Below are positions 34,257 to 42,956 of a DNA stretch of 64,000 bases, in pieces (position 1 is the stretch's first letter; each line of letters begins with the position of its first letter). The position numbers and the translations under genes are program-made. The notes beneath the pieces were generated by a model that saw only the letters and a list, made by a program, of their open reading frames with translations, did no database searches and was not told the DNA's origin. This DNA comes from JAFDZW01 sp964404255 (GTDB taxonomy: Bacteria; Bacteroidota; Ignavibacteria; Palsa-1295). The stretch lies in the NCBI GenBank assembly GCA_964404255.1, contig CAYOJJ010000004.1, positions 1 through 64,000 on the forward strand. Reading direction: 5' to 3'.

Positions 34257-35531
34257 ATGAATAAAGTATTGATCATTCTCAAGCACGAGTTTCGCCAGAA
34301 AGTACGGTCGAAGGCTTTTATTATTATGACGGTGCTCGCTCCGGTACTACTGGCACTTATGTCTTCCCTGCCTATCATTATTTCCTATTTAGGCGGCAGT
34401 CAACATAAAAAGGTATTGATCGTTGACCAAACCGGAAAATTGAGTTCTTATTTTGTCACTGCAAAGCAAAACCCGCTTGCAAAAGATACTGCATCGGCTA
34501 TTGTCTTTTCCTTTTTAGAATACCGCGGTACCGATTCGAAACTGCTTGACTCGTTAAAAGCCGAACTCGCTTCTAAAAATCTCGATGCCTATCTGGTTAT
34601 TCCCGCTTCTGCTATTTCCGATACGACAGTAGTAGCAACACTTCGGATGGCTAATACCAATGATTTTGCAACAGAAGAGAAGATCTCGACTCGTTACGAA
34701 GAAGGCCTTTTTAACGAGCGCATGAAGCAAAGTGCCATTGATCCCGCGATAGTCCGCTCAGCACAAAGCGCCCATAAGATCGAAACACTTAAAGTAGCTG
34801 AAGGTAAGGAAGCAAACGATAACGGCATTGGTTTTGCCGCGGGTTATATTACGGGGTTCTTTATCTATCTCTCGATGATACTGTACGGCTCTATTATTAT
34901 GCAGAGTGTGATCGAAGAAAAGAGCTCCCGCGTTATAGAATTGCTTGCTTCCTGTGCGAGACCAATAGATATTCTCATTGGAAAAGTACTTGGCGTAGGG
35001 CTTGCCGGATTGGTACAGGTCGCCGTTTGGGCAGTGATGTTTCTGATGGTTGGCTGGTTTGCTTTGCCGGCAATTATGACTTCAGCAGGCGCTACTATTA
35101 CAACCCTGCTTTCTCCCGCCCTCTTTCTTTATTTTATTTTATATTTTTGCTTCGGGTACCTCATTTATGCAACATTGTATGCCGGAGCCGGAGCAACAGC
35201 CGAGCAAGCAAGCGATGCACAACAGGTAACATTACCAATCACTATCCTGATCATCGTACCCTTCGTTACGATCAGCAATGTTATACAAGAACCATCGAGT
35301 ACATTGAGCACGGTACTTTCTCTTATACCTTTTTTCTCCCCGGTGCTGATGATGGGCAGGATCTTTAGCGAAACGCCACCATTATGGCAAATCCTGCTTT
35401 CTTTTGTTCTGATGACTGCTACTTTTTTTGGAGTGCTCTGGGTATCGGCAAGAGTTTATCGAACCGGCATTTTAATGTACGGAAAAAAATATTCGTTGAA
35501 AGAGATTATCAAATGGATACGGTTTAGCTGA
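34257..35531 (+). CDS. ABC-2 type transporter permease (NatB-like)
   Basis: 424 residues. One N-terminal membrane helix (about 20-45, AFIIMTVLAPVLLALMSS), a large extracytoplasmic domain (about 50-190), then five C-terminal helices (from about 200), as in NatB/LinY-type permeases. The motif EEKSSRVIELLASCARPIDILIGK is the hallmark coupling segment of this family (MEEKTSRIIEVLLSSV in relatives). Cotranscribed with the ATPase. The stop abuts the stop of the convergent cobalamin adenosyltransferase gene with no intervening base. Confidence 0.9.
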   Translation: MNKVLIILKHEFRQKVRSKAFIIMTVLAPVLLALMSSLPIIISYLGGSQHKKVLIVDQTGKLSSYFVTAKQNPLAKDTASAIVFSFLEYRGTDSKLLDSLKAELASKNLDAYLVIPASAISDTTVVATLRMANTNDFATEEKISTRYEEGLFNERMKQSAIDPAIVRSAQSAHKIETLKVAEGKEANDNGIGFAAGYITGFFIYLSMILYGSIIMQSVIEEKSSRVIELLASCARPIDILIGKVLGVGLAGLVQVAVWAVMFLMVGWFALPAIMTSAGATITTLLSPALFLYFILYFCFGYLIYATLYAGAGATAEQASDAQQVTLPITILIIVPFVTISNVIQEPSSTLSTVLSLIPFFSPVLMMGRIFSETPPLWQILLSFVLMTATFFGVLWVSARVYRTGILMYGKKYSLKEIIKWIRFS

Positions 35532-36083
35532 TTAGCTGCGCCGTTTTCCATCCCATTTATATTCTGCAACCCCAAGTGAATGATTCGCAAACCTCGCCAT
35601 TACAAAAAAGAGGTCTGAGAGCCTATTGATAAAAGGAAGAACGAATGGTCCGATATCTTCCTGTTCCGAGAGAAGTACAATCTCGCGCTCGGCTCGGCGG
35701 CTGACCGTCCGGGCAATATGCAGCGAGCTTGCAAGAACAGAGCCACCTGGCAAAATAAAACTGGTCAGTGGCTCGAGGTCCTTTTCCATCGTGTCGATGA
35801 GCGATTCCATCAGTTGTGTATCGGCCTGCTCGATTCGGGGTATTGGGTTTGAGGCAGTGCGCGGAGTAGCCAGATCGGCACCAAGAATGAATAACAGCTC
35901 CTGCAATGTTGTAAGAGTATCCGCAAATATTCTCGTGGTATCTTCCGATTGTGCTTTACCGAGAACGCTATTTAATTCGTCAATATCTCCATACGCACAG
36001 ATCCGTGCAGAATGCTTATGAACTCTGCCACCCGCAAAAAGCGAAGTAGTGCCGTCGTCTCCGGTTTTCGTATAGATCTTCAT
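35532..36083 (-). CDS. ATP:cob(I)alamin adenosyltransferase, PduO type
   Basis: 183 residues, normal for PduO-type enzymes, which transfer the adenosyl group of ATP to cob(I)alamin to make adenosylcobalamin. The ATP-binding N-terminus IYTKTGDDGTTSLFAGGRV is intact. Conserved AYGDIDELNSVLG, FILPGGS and ARTVSRRAER follow. It overlaps the metal transporter stop by 4 bases (ATGA), so it is the last gene of the operon running from about 41680. It indicates use of coenzyme B12-dependent enzymes. Confidence 0.92.
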   Translation of the reverse strand: MKIYTKTGDDGTTSLFAGGRVHKHSARICAYGDIDELNSVLGKAQSEDTTRIFADTLTTLQELLFILGADLATPRTASNPIPRIEQADTQLMESLIDTMEKDLEPLTSFILPGGSVLASSLHIARTVSRRAEREIVLLSEQEDIGPFVLPFINRLSDLFFVMARFANHSLGVAEYKWDGKRRS

Positions 36084-37960
36084 TGTACAATGAATAATGG
36101 GATCGAAAGATTATGCCTGACTGGTGAGATCGTAGCACCAAAAATAATATCTTTTAGTCCACGGTGCCCGTGAGAACCCATTACCAGTAATTCAAGTCCT
36201 TCTTCAGTAGCTATTCTCGTTAGTTCGGCCGGTGGTAATCCATAGCCTATTCTGGTAGCAAGATGGAAGCGATCGTCGCTGCCGAGACGCTGTTGCAATC
36301 GGCTCATATAAGCTTCACCCATTCTTGAGGCACTATCGCGAACCCGCTCACGGAAGAAAAAGGTGGCCGCACTGCCAACAATATGGATCAGTACTAACTT
36401 CCCTTTTGGAGCACACAACGAGATCGCTTGCTGGATCACGCGCTCATCCAATTCCCCCCCATCGAGTGCAACTCCCACTACATTATATCGATGAGTGCCA
36501 ATATCGGCATTGACCACCCTATCGGCCTGAAACATCGTACTGCTCCGATGTTCTCTTACTCGTTTCATGAGCGGTTCAATGATAATGTAAGCCAGTAATA
36601 ATCCGATCGCAAGAAGAAGCGGGAGAGCTATTAAGCCAAATGTATAGGAAGTAGTAGTGGATTCGCTCAGCAGTTGAGTCTCTTTTTCAATAATATAATT
36701 GATATTCAATCCAAGCACAATGCCAGCTGTAAGCCATGCAGCAACCTTAACCCATAGTTTATTGGCAAATTCGCCCATCAGTCGCTTATTGCTGGTAAAA
36801 TGGATCAACGGGATCACAGCAAAAGACAACTGCAGACTCAAAACAACCTGGCTGGTGATTAAGAGATCGAGACTGGAAGATTCTCCCATTAACGAAATAA
36901 CCAGCGCAGCCGGAGCAATAGCAAGCACCCGGGTAATGATCCGTCGCACGACCGGCCTGATGCGCAGGTGTAGAAACCCCTCCATAACGATCTGCCCTGC
37001 CAGGGTACCGGTCACCGTAGAAGACTGGCCGCTGGCGAGTAACGCCACAGCAAAAAGGATACCGGCAAAGGTAGTGCCAAGCAGCGGAGAAAGCAATGTA
37101 TGAGCCTGTTGGATCTCTGTTACTTCTAACCCCTTAGTAAAAAAGACCGCACCGGCCAATATCAAAATAGCACCATTAATAAAGAGCGCTCCATTAAGCG
37201 CAAATAAGGCATCGATAAAATTGAACTTACAGGCTTCTCTTTTTCCTTCGCTCGTTGGAGAAAATTCACGGGTCTGTACGAGGGCAGAGTGAAGGTAAAG
37301 ATTATGCGGCATGACCGTTGCGCCGATAATACCGATCGCTATTACCAGACTGCCAGGCGGTAATGTTGGTATTAATCCTGTGGCTACCCCTTTCCAGTCA
37401 GGTGAAGCCAGCAGGATCTCAATAAGAAAACAACTCCCTATTAGAAGGACCAATGCTATAATACCGGCCTCTAATTTCCTCATCCCAAGTCGTTGTAAAC
37501 CTAATAACGCAAAGGCATCGAGCGCCGTTATACAGACGCCCCAAAACAAGGGTATCTTGAATAGCAATTGCAATGCAATAGCCGTCCCTAATACTTCGGC
37601 AAGGTCACAGGCAATAATCGCTATTTCACATAATATCCAAAGCGCTATCGTAACAGGCCTTGGGTATTCATCCCTGCAGGCTTGGGCAAGATCGCGTCCG
37701 GTAACAATTCCAAGACGGGCAGAAAGGGTTTGAAGTAATAAGGCCATGATATTGGAAAGTACCAATACCCATACCAATGCATAGCCAAAGCGTGCGCCCC
37801 CTTCGAGATCGGTCGCCCAGTTACCCGGGTCCATATATCCCACGCTCACTAAATAAGCGGGGCCGCCAAAGGCCAGCAGGCGCCGCAGTATGCTCGCACC
37901 CGATGATGCCTTAGGCACCGGTACCGATTTATGGACTTCGGATAATGAGATATGATCCAT
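36080..37960 (-). CDS. Nramp-family divalent metal transporter fused to a universal stress protein domain
   Basis: 626 residues. Residues about 25-440 are an Nramp (MntH-like) transporter with about 11 membrane helices. The metal-binding motifs are DPGNWATD in helix 1 (DPGN conserved) and MPHNLYLHS in helix 6 with the metal-ligand methionine. Residues about 478-626 are a cytoplasmic Usp domain (VVGVALDGGELDERV ... LLVMGSHGHRGLKDIIFGATIS) with the GxxG-x9-G(S/T) nucleotide-binding signature of the ATP-binding class. The Usp part may sense nucleotide or stress and regulate uptake of Mn2+ or Fe2+. Such Nramp-Usp fusions exist in other bacteria, so this is not unique. It starts 3 bases past the stop of the preceding small gene. 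Confidence 0.92.
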   Translation of the reverse strand: MDHISLSEVHKSVPVPKASSGASILRRLLAFGGPAYLVSVGYMDPGNWATDLEGGARFGYALVWVLVLSNIMALLLQTLSARLGIVTGRDLAQACRDEYPRPVTIALWILCEIAIIACDLAEVLGTAIALQLLFKIPLFWGVCITALDAFALLGLQRLGMRKLEAGIIALVLLIGSCFLIEILLASPDWKGVATGLIPTLPPGSLVIAIGIIGATVMPHNLYLHSALVQTREFSPTSEGKREACKFNFIDALFALNGALFINGAILILAGAVFFTKGLEVTEIQQAHTLLSPLLGTTFAGILFAVALLASGQSSTVTGTLAGQIVMEGFLHLRIRPVVRRIITRVLAIAPAALVISLMGESSSLDLLITSQVVLSLQLSFAVIPLIHFTSNKRLMGEFANKLWVKVAAWLTAGIVLGLNINYIIEKETQLLSESTTTSYTFGLIALPLLLAIGLLLAYIIIEPLMKRVREHRSSTMFQADRVVNADIGTHRYNVVGVALDGGELDERVIQQAISLCAPKGKLVLIHIVGSAATFFFRERVRDSASRMGEAYMSRLQQRLGSDDRFHLATRIGYGLPPAELTRIATEEGLELLVMGSHGHRGLKDIIFGATISPVRHNLSIPLFIVQ

Positions 37961-37962
37961 TG

Positions 37963-38199
37963 TTACGTGGCTTCTGCTTTCATTGCTTCCTGAATGAGAA
38001 CTTTAGCTTTATCGATCTTCTTTCGGATAGATTCTATTTCCGCCGGAGAAATACTTTTAGAAGAAGGCTTCTGATAATACAGCTCCAGAGAATTAAGATC
38101 CACCAAAAGATCAGTAAGGATCGTAAGCGTTGTTCCGAGGCGACCGCGCAGATCGCCCTTCATAAAGATCTCATCTTCAAGCAATTGATCGTAACTCAC
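37963..38199 (-). CDS. Small conserved-looking protein, unknown function
   Basis: 78 residues from a GTG start (38197-38199) overlapping the stop of the preceding frame (GTGA). Mostly helical and charged (EIESIRKKIDKAKVLIQEAM), with no signal or membrane segment. I recognise no family. Its tight spacing (2 bases) to the Nramp gene suggests it is a real member of the operon. Confidence 0.6.
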   Translation of the reverse strand: MSYDQLLEDEIFMKGDLRGRLGTTLTILTDLLVDLNSLELYYQKPSSKSISPAEIESIRKKIDKAKVLIQEAMKAEAT

Positions 38200-38390
38200 A
38201 GACGAACGAGGGTAAATTCCGATGAATAGCCGTAGCGGCGCTCCAATACTCTATAGCGGCGTTTTCTCTGAGTACCAGAGAAAATAACGACAACAGGATC
38301 GATCCGATCCATCATCCTCATAGCCCCAATGGCAGGACTACTAAAGGATAGCAACATGTATAACAGGATATTTCCAACCGTCTTTGGCAT
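38196..38390 (-). CDS. Possible small protein with signal-like N-terminus
   Basis: 64 residues. The start ATG is at 38388-38390, and the stop overlaps the start of the 78-residue gene by 4 bases. The N-terminus (NILLYMLLSFSSPAIGA) looks like a signal peptide, followed by a basic mature part (TQRKRRYRVLERRYGY). Support is limited to position in a dense operon and the overlapping stop. It could be spurious. Confidence 0.3.
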   Translation of the reverse strand: MPKTVGNILLYMLLSFSSPAIGAMRMMDRIDPVVVIFSGTQRKRRYRVLERRYGYSSEFTLVRL

Positions 38391-38435
38391 ATCCTTTTGT
38401 AACAGTACAACGATAAGTAAATGTTCAGGTAAGGA

Positions 38436-39431
38436 TCAGCGGCCGACGATCCTTTTTATACCATGCAGTACATCCTCGGTCGAGATAGCTGTCATGCACT
38501 CATGGGTATGGATTGGGCATTCATTCGAACCATGGGCAGAACAGGGACGGCACCAGAGGGTATTAACCTCAATGCTTACCCCATTTGCACTACGAGGTGC
38601 AAAACCAAATTCCGACACCGTTGGGCCAAAAATATCGACAACCGGTGTACCTGTTGCTATAGCGATATGAACCGGTGCACTATCATTAGAAATAAGAATA
38701 TCGGAGTATGCTATTACTGCCGCCGTGGCTTCGAGAGAGAGGGCCGATAGATAATTTTTTTTATGGGTAATAGGAGCCCGATCGAATCCTTCTATTTCAT
38801 CCGAAATATCGGTTTTCAAACCTATAAGGACGATGCTGTAACCTTTTTGGGCAAGAGTCTCTGCTAATGCAATAAAAGAGGCTGCAGGCCAGCGTTTAGT
38901 CTTCCAAACACTTCCCGGAGCTAAGCAAGCGATCAGGCGCGGCAAGGAGCGCATATCCGAAGGCAGCAAGGAGTCCGGAATTGTCAATTTGGCAAGAACG
39001 TCGGTCTTTGCTTCGGGGAATAGCGCTGTCGCAAGTTTGGCAGCTTGCATCGCTCTATCCTCGGTTTTATTGCTTAAAATAGAATGGGTAAAAACCGAAT
39101 GCTGGTAATTCCCTATCTTGATCGGTATGGTAAGCCGCTTAAGTAATTCAATAGTTCTTAACGACTCATGTAAACAGCAAACAGCATCAAACTTATAGGT
39201 ATTAAGCTCTGCTGCTTTTCGTTCAATTCCCTGCTTGCCAGCTTCGCTGTTATATTTATCAAATACCAATACTTCTTTTACCGCTGGAGAGTAAGTAAGC
39301 AATGCTTTCGATTCAGGCCGAACAAGATAGTAGATCTCTGCCATTGGTTCGGCAGCAATTATAGCTTCGGCAAGCGATAGAGAGATGATCGCATCACCGA
39401 TAAAAGCCGGCTGGATAACAAGTATCTTCAT
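38436..39431 (-). CDS. Glycosyltransferase family 9 (heptosyltransferase-like)
   Basis: 331 residues. GT-B fold family 9, whose members add heptose or related sugars to lipopolysaccharide. Seen: N-terminal MKILVIQPAFIGDAIISLSLA, CLAPGSVWKTKRWPAASFIALA (nucleotide-sugar site), and ISNDSAPVHIAIATGTPVVDIFGPT, the family signature. It overlaps the acyltransferase stop by 4 bases, so it is translated in tandem with that gene, consistent with a shared role in outer membrane lipid or polysaccharide assembly. Confidence 0.92.
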   Translation of the reverse strand: MKILVIQPAFIGDAIISLSLAEAIIAAEPMAEIYYLVRPESKALLTYSPAVKEVLVFDKYNSEAGKQGIERKAAELNTYKFDAVCCLHESLRTIELLKRLTIPIKIGNYQHSVFTHSILSNKTEDRAMQAAKLATALFPEAKTDVLAKLTIPDSLLPSDMRSLPRLIACLAPGSVWKTKRWPAASFIALAETLAQKGYSIVLIGLKTDISDEIEGFDRAPITHKKNYLSALSLEATAAVIAYSDILISNDSAPVHIAIATGTPVVDIFGPTVSEFGFAPRSANGVSIEVNTLWCRPCSAHGSNECPIHTHECMTAISTEDVLHGIKRIVGR

Positions 39432-40222
39432 TGGAAATTTTTCCAGCGTTTATGCTGCCATAGCCAAAGTTCAGGCCGTGCTCGAATCTCTTCTTCTAAC
39501 AACGAAACGTGCTTTTGCGTAAGGCTCATAATGGAATCCGAGTCGTCGTATTCAATAGGGATAAAACTAATACGATAAGTATTGGATGATGTAAGGACAC
39601 AACTGGCGAATAGCATCGAAGCTCCTGTTGCCAATGCTAAACGCGCAGGGCCTTCATAAGCAGAGATTGTAGTCCCAAGAAAGGAGACTTGTGTTTGTTC
39701 GGCCGGGGCAGCCTGATCGGCAAGAATAGCAACACATCCCCCCTGCTTTAATACTTTTATCATGGAAAAGGTACTGGCAGCATTGATCAACTGATTGCCG
39801 CTTCTCTTTCTCATCCGCTCTAAAAACAGTTCGGTGCCGGAAGTTTTAATATTTTTTCGTACGATGGAAAATACGGATTTCAATTTTAACGAGCCGCCCA
39901 GTGCAAGCCACTCCCAATTTGCAAAATGGCCGGCAACAACGATCAAGCCGTTATTCTTGGAAAGCGCTGCATGGTAGGTCTCAGGGTTAATAAGTTCAGT
40001 CGCGGCTTCTATCGAACGCAGTGGTGCAAACCGGAGATAGATCAATTCGCTAAATACCCTTCCGAGATTCAAATAGCTTTTGCGGGCTACCTGTTGTCGT
40101 TGCTGTTCGGAATAGTGGGGGAGGGCTCGGGAAAGATTTTCGAGTGTAACAGCGCGACGAATACCAAGGTAAAACCCCAGCAATGCCAGGGTTTTACCAA
40201 TACTCGTCAACAACCATCTCAT
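39428..40222 (-). CDS. Lipid A biosynthesis-type acyltransferase (LpxL/HtrB family)
   Basis: 264 residues from the ATG at 40220-40222; a TTG one codon upstream is the alternative. Inner-membrane enzyme family that transfers acyl chains to lipid A. The catalytic H-x4-E appears as GHFANWEW. Also seen: the N-terminal membrane helix, SYLNLGRVFSELIYLRF, ILADQAAPAE, SFLGTTISAYEGPARLALATGA and the terminal ELWLWQHKRWK. It lies 12 bases downstream of the GWxTD gene and overlaps the glycosyltransferase. Confidence 0.92.
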   Translation of the reverse strand: MRWLLTSIGKTLALLGFYLGIRRAVTLENLSRALPHYSEQQRQQVARKSYLNLGRVFSELIYLRFAPLRSIEAATELINPETYHAALSKNNGLIVVAGHFANWEWLALGGSLKLKSVFSIVRKNIKTSGTELFLERMRKRSGNQLINAASTFSMIKVLKQGGCVAILADQAAPAEQTQVSFLGTTISAYEGPARLALATGASMLFASCVLTSSNTYRISFIPIEYDDSDSIMSLTQKHVSLLEEEIRARPELWLWQHKRWKNFQ

Positions 40223-40234
40223 CAACAGCGACTA

Positions 40235-41680
40235 TCAGTTTGCTGTCTGCAGCGCGTCGCGGGTGTACCAATCGGGATTCGAAGTCTCGCCCAATACATT
40301 AGAATGGACTAAGATATAATTGCCACCACCCTGCTTATCGACAAAAACGAATTGCGCTCTGGAACCGGAGGTCAACTGCAAATTTCTTGCCGCATATTCC
40401 CACGTCGTATACGGCTTAGTATCGATATTAAATGGCTGCGGATTGATCTGGTCGGGCTTTCCGTAGCGGATCAATACTCTGCCCCTGGAGGTCTTCCATC
40501 CTGCCGTTTTCATAAAAGAGAACTGGCGGTTTGCATCTTCCACTCTCTTCATAAATTCTTTATAAGCCGCTAACGGATACGGTTTTGGAAGTTGCTTATC
40601 ACGCTCGCGCCAGAACGCATAGAGAAAGCGGCGCTTTTTGTCAAGATCGGTAAGCTTTTCATACTCTTTCTTCGGAGCAGTGCTCGTGGTCATGTAAAAG
40701 CTTTGCGTTGCTCTTTCTTCCACTTCTAATTCGCTTAGCTTGCTAAGGTCCGATGACAAATAGATTGTTTCTTCATCGACAACAGAAGGTGCCTGGGTTT
40801 CCTCTTCCTCCGAAACCTCAAAACCGCTATCGTAAAAGAAGACTCGTTGTACCCGTGCTTCAACCGTACCGTTTTTAATCAGAGATAACTCAATGATATA
40901 ACTATCGGAGGGCAAGCCATCGATTTGTGCGGTGCCAATAACTGGAATTGTAGATGCAGAAAGCACAACCGGTGTAGTATTTTTATACATCTCATGCTGC
41001 TCGGCATCCAATATTCTTAGCTGTACTTCAGCTTTTGAGTCCGGTGAAATGTTAGCACCGGGAATCGATAACTCGGTATAATAGAATAGCTTCTGATAAT
41101 TACCTCCAAAAGTATTTGAAGGGTTTGGCATGATAATATAACCAACTTTTTCAAATATATTGGATTTATTCGAAGTCTGCTCTAACGAGCTTGCCAACTC
41201 TATGCCGGAAAACTGAAATTTATCTTTCTTAAGGATAGGAATAAGTACCTGTCTGGAAATAGTATCATTGGTAGGTTTGCCAGACTGATCCTGTCCATGA
41301 AATACAAAAATTGCTTCCGTATTTGATTTGGCAGCGACCTTAAAGATCATACCGTCTATCGCAACATCGGCTTGATGAGCATCGAGCTCTTTTTTGCTTC
41401 CCTCAACAGACTTAGTCTTATTAATATCCTGATGTGTGATCTCCTTGCCATCCTGTTTAATGATAACAGTGCCGGCGATCGGAGCCACCCATTTAGAGCC
41501 AACTTGCTTAAACTGCAGTGCTTTCTCTACAATACTATAATAGACTTCCAACTGAACCGAATCTGCCCCACGGCTGAATGCCATGGCGTCGAGAGAGGTA
41601 AAAAGTTGCGATCCTTGAGCAAAAACAGAAGATACGCTAAAGGAAAGGAGTACGAAAAGAATAATACGACAGTTTTTCAT
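40235..41680 (-). CDS. GWxTD domain-containing protein
   Basis: 481 residues. The ATG at 41678-41680 gives a signal peptide (MKNCRIILFVLLSFSVSSVFAQ); a GTG two codons upstream is the alternative. The C-terminal third holds the GWxTD domain (about 375-460): RFLYAFWRERDKQLPKPY ... MKTAGWKTSRGRVLIRYGKPDQI. The signature reads GWKTS rather than GWxTD, a Ser in place of Asp. The function of the family is unknown; it is common in Bacteroidota and Chlorobiota. First gene of the operon running down to 35532. Confidence 0.88.
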   Translation of the reverse strand: MKNCRIILFVLLSFSVSSVFAQGSQLFTSLDAMAFSRGADSVQLEVYYSIVEKALQFKQVGSKWVAPIAGTVIIKQDGKEITHQDINKTKSVEGSKKELDAHQADVAIDGMIFKVAAKSNTEAIFVFHGQDQSGKPTNDTISRQVLIPILKKDKFQFSGIELASSLEQTSNKSNIFEKVGYIIMPNPSNTFGGNYQKLFYYTELSIPGANISPDSKAEVQLRILDAEQHEMYKNTTPVVLSASTIPVIGTAQIDGLPSDSYIIELSLIKNGTVEARVQRVFFYDSGFEVSEEEETQAPSVVDEETIYLSSDLSKLSELEVEERATQSFYMTTSTAPKKEYEKLTDLDKKRRFLYAFWRERDKQLPKPYPLAAYKEFMKRVEDANRQFSFMKTAGWKTSRGRVLIRYGKPDQINPQPFNIDTKPYTTWEYAARNLQLTSGSRAQFVFVDKQGGGNYILVHSNVLGETSNPDWYTRDALQTAN

Positions 41681-41740
41681 GAGCACGATGTAATGAACGA
41701 TAGCGAAATATACGTCATTTTGAAAAAATGTTGCACAAAA

Positions 41741-41766
41741 AAGCCCTTCCGAACCCGGAAAGGCTT
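41741..41766 (-). terminator. Intrinsic terminator of the porV-containing operon
   Basis: AAGCCTTTCC-GGGTTC-GGAAGGGCTT followed by TTTT on the minus strand, 28 bases past the porV stop. A 10-bp stem with a 6-base loop. It separates the 41795-49906 cluster from the GWxTD operon. Confidence 0.8.
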
Positions 41767-41794
41767 TTAAAATTACAACAGGGTAAGAATGTTC

Positions 41795-42850
41795 TTACCG
41801 GAACTGGGCACTAATAGAAACACGATGAATAGCACCAAGGGTCTTAGTGGTATTGATCGCATAATCTATAGTACCAAGAAAATCCTCAGATTTAAACTTA
41901 AAACCAGCGCCAAGACCCAACCCAAGCTGGTCTTGATTGAAGGCATAGCCGGCACGAAGCGATACCATATCATTCCAAATATACTCGCCACCAAGATTGT
42001 AGGTTTCCGGTTGATCCGAATGAGAGGCAAAATCGAACCCGACATTGAGTTTTTGATCCTGCATTTCACCCTGGAAAACATCAGTACCGACACCGATTCT
42101 AAACGACAGCGGAAGTGCGAACGTACTGGTTACTAATTTAGCATCATTAAGTTTTGCCGTGCTATTAATATCGCGCTGGCTGGCAAGGATTGAAAGCGAG
42201 TTACCATCGAATGAACGATCGGATCCCAGGTTAGTAAGAGCCATCGAAATACGGAGATGGTAGAAATCGGTTTGATAGAGCGAACCGGCATCGAAAGCAA
42301 TACCATCGGCACTAAGATCGAGAATAGCGCTACGGATATATTTTAATGTAGCACCGAATGAGAAACGATCGGTCAGAGCCCCGGCAAGGGTAACCCCTAC
42401 GGAAAGATCGTTAGCGTTAAACGTACCACCGTTAAAATCCTGCTGGATAGTAGATTTTTCAAGGGTACCGTTATCGAGCACGATCAGGTTTACACCCAGG
42501 CGATAACGATCACTCAGCGGTAATACTGCTCCGATAAAATTATGAGTAATGCCCGCAAACCAAGCGGTATAGGAAGCATTTACATTGATCCCCTGTAATC
42601 TGGCCACTCCTGCAGGATTCCAATACAGGGCAGAAATATCGTCTGCTAAGGCACTAAAACCACCGGCCATACCGGCAGCTCTTGCCCCTACACCAATTTT
42701 AGTAAATAGCGAGCCCCCGGAACCGACATTCGTAAAGTTTTCAGCCGTTGTTGATTCCGATTGAGCACTGGCCGTTGCTGCCAAGACCGCAATTCCTACA
42801 ACCAATGAAAGGGTCCGAAGTAATCGGCTAAAGCGCGTGGTTACGTTCAT
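41795..42850 (-). CDS. PorV/PorQ-family outer membrane protein
   Basis: 351 residues from the ATG at 42848-42850; a GTG directly upstream is possible. Signal peptide ending AATASAQ. The N-terminal mature region (FTKIGVGARAAGMAGGFSAL ... DDISALYWNPAGVARL) is the family hallmark, followed by a FadL-like barrel of 14 strands ending in VSISAQFR. PorV/PorQ proteins act in T9SS as outer membrane partners that carry or process sorting-domain substrates, but many paralogues occur next to receptors and surface proteins. This one is downstream of a 1263-residue surface protein and a TonB receptor, all on the minus strand. Confidence 0.9.
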   Translation of the reverse strand: MNVTTRFSRLLRTLSLVVGIAVLAATASAQSESTTAENFTNVGSGGSLFTKIGVGARAAGMAGGFSALADDISALYWNPAGVARLQGINVNASYTAWFAGITHNFIGAVLPLSDRYRLGVNLIVLDNGTLEKSTIQQDFNGGTFNANDLSVGVTLAGALTDRFSFGATLKYIRSAILDLSADGIAFDAGSLYQTDFYHLRISMALTNLGSDRSFDGNSLSILASQRDINSTAKLNDAKLVTSTFALPLSFRIGVGTDVFQGEMQDQKLNVGFDFASHSDQPETYNLGGEYIWNDMVSLRAGYAFNQDQLGLGLGAGFKFKSEDFLGTIDYAINTTKTLGAIHRVSISAQFR

Positions 42851-42911
42851 CACAATGCCACTAAAAATTAAAGTAAAATTGTTCTCTGAAAGCTACAACT
42901 CAAAAGAAGCC

Positions 42912-42946
42912 CACCGAACGGAAATCCTAAGTATCTTCGTTCGGTG
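42912..42946 (-). terminator. Hairpin after the 1263-residue surface protein gene
   Basis: CACCGAACG (42912-42920) pairs with CGTTCGGTG (42938-42946) around a 17-base loop. On the minus strand it is followed by GGCTTCTTTTG. It lies 11 bases past the gene stop. The long loop and broken T-run suggest partial termination or attenuation before porV. Confidence 0.5.
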
Positions 42947-42956
42947 AGAACGATCA

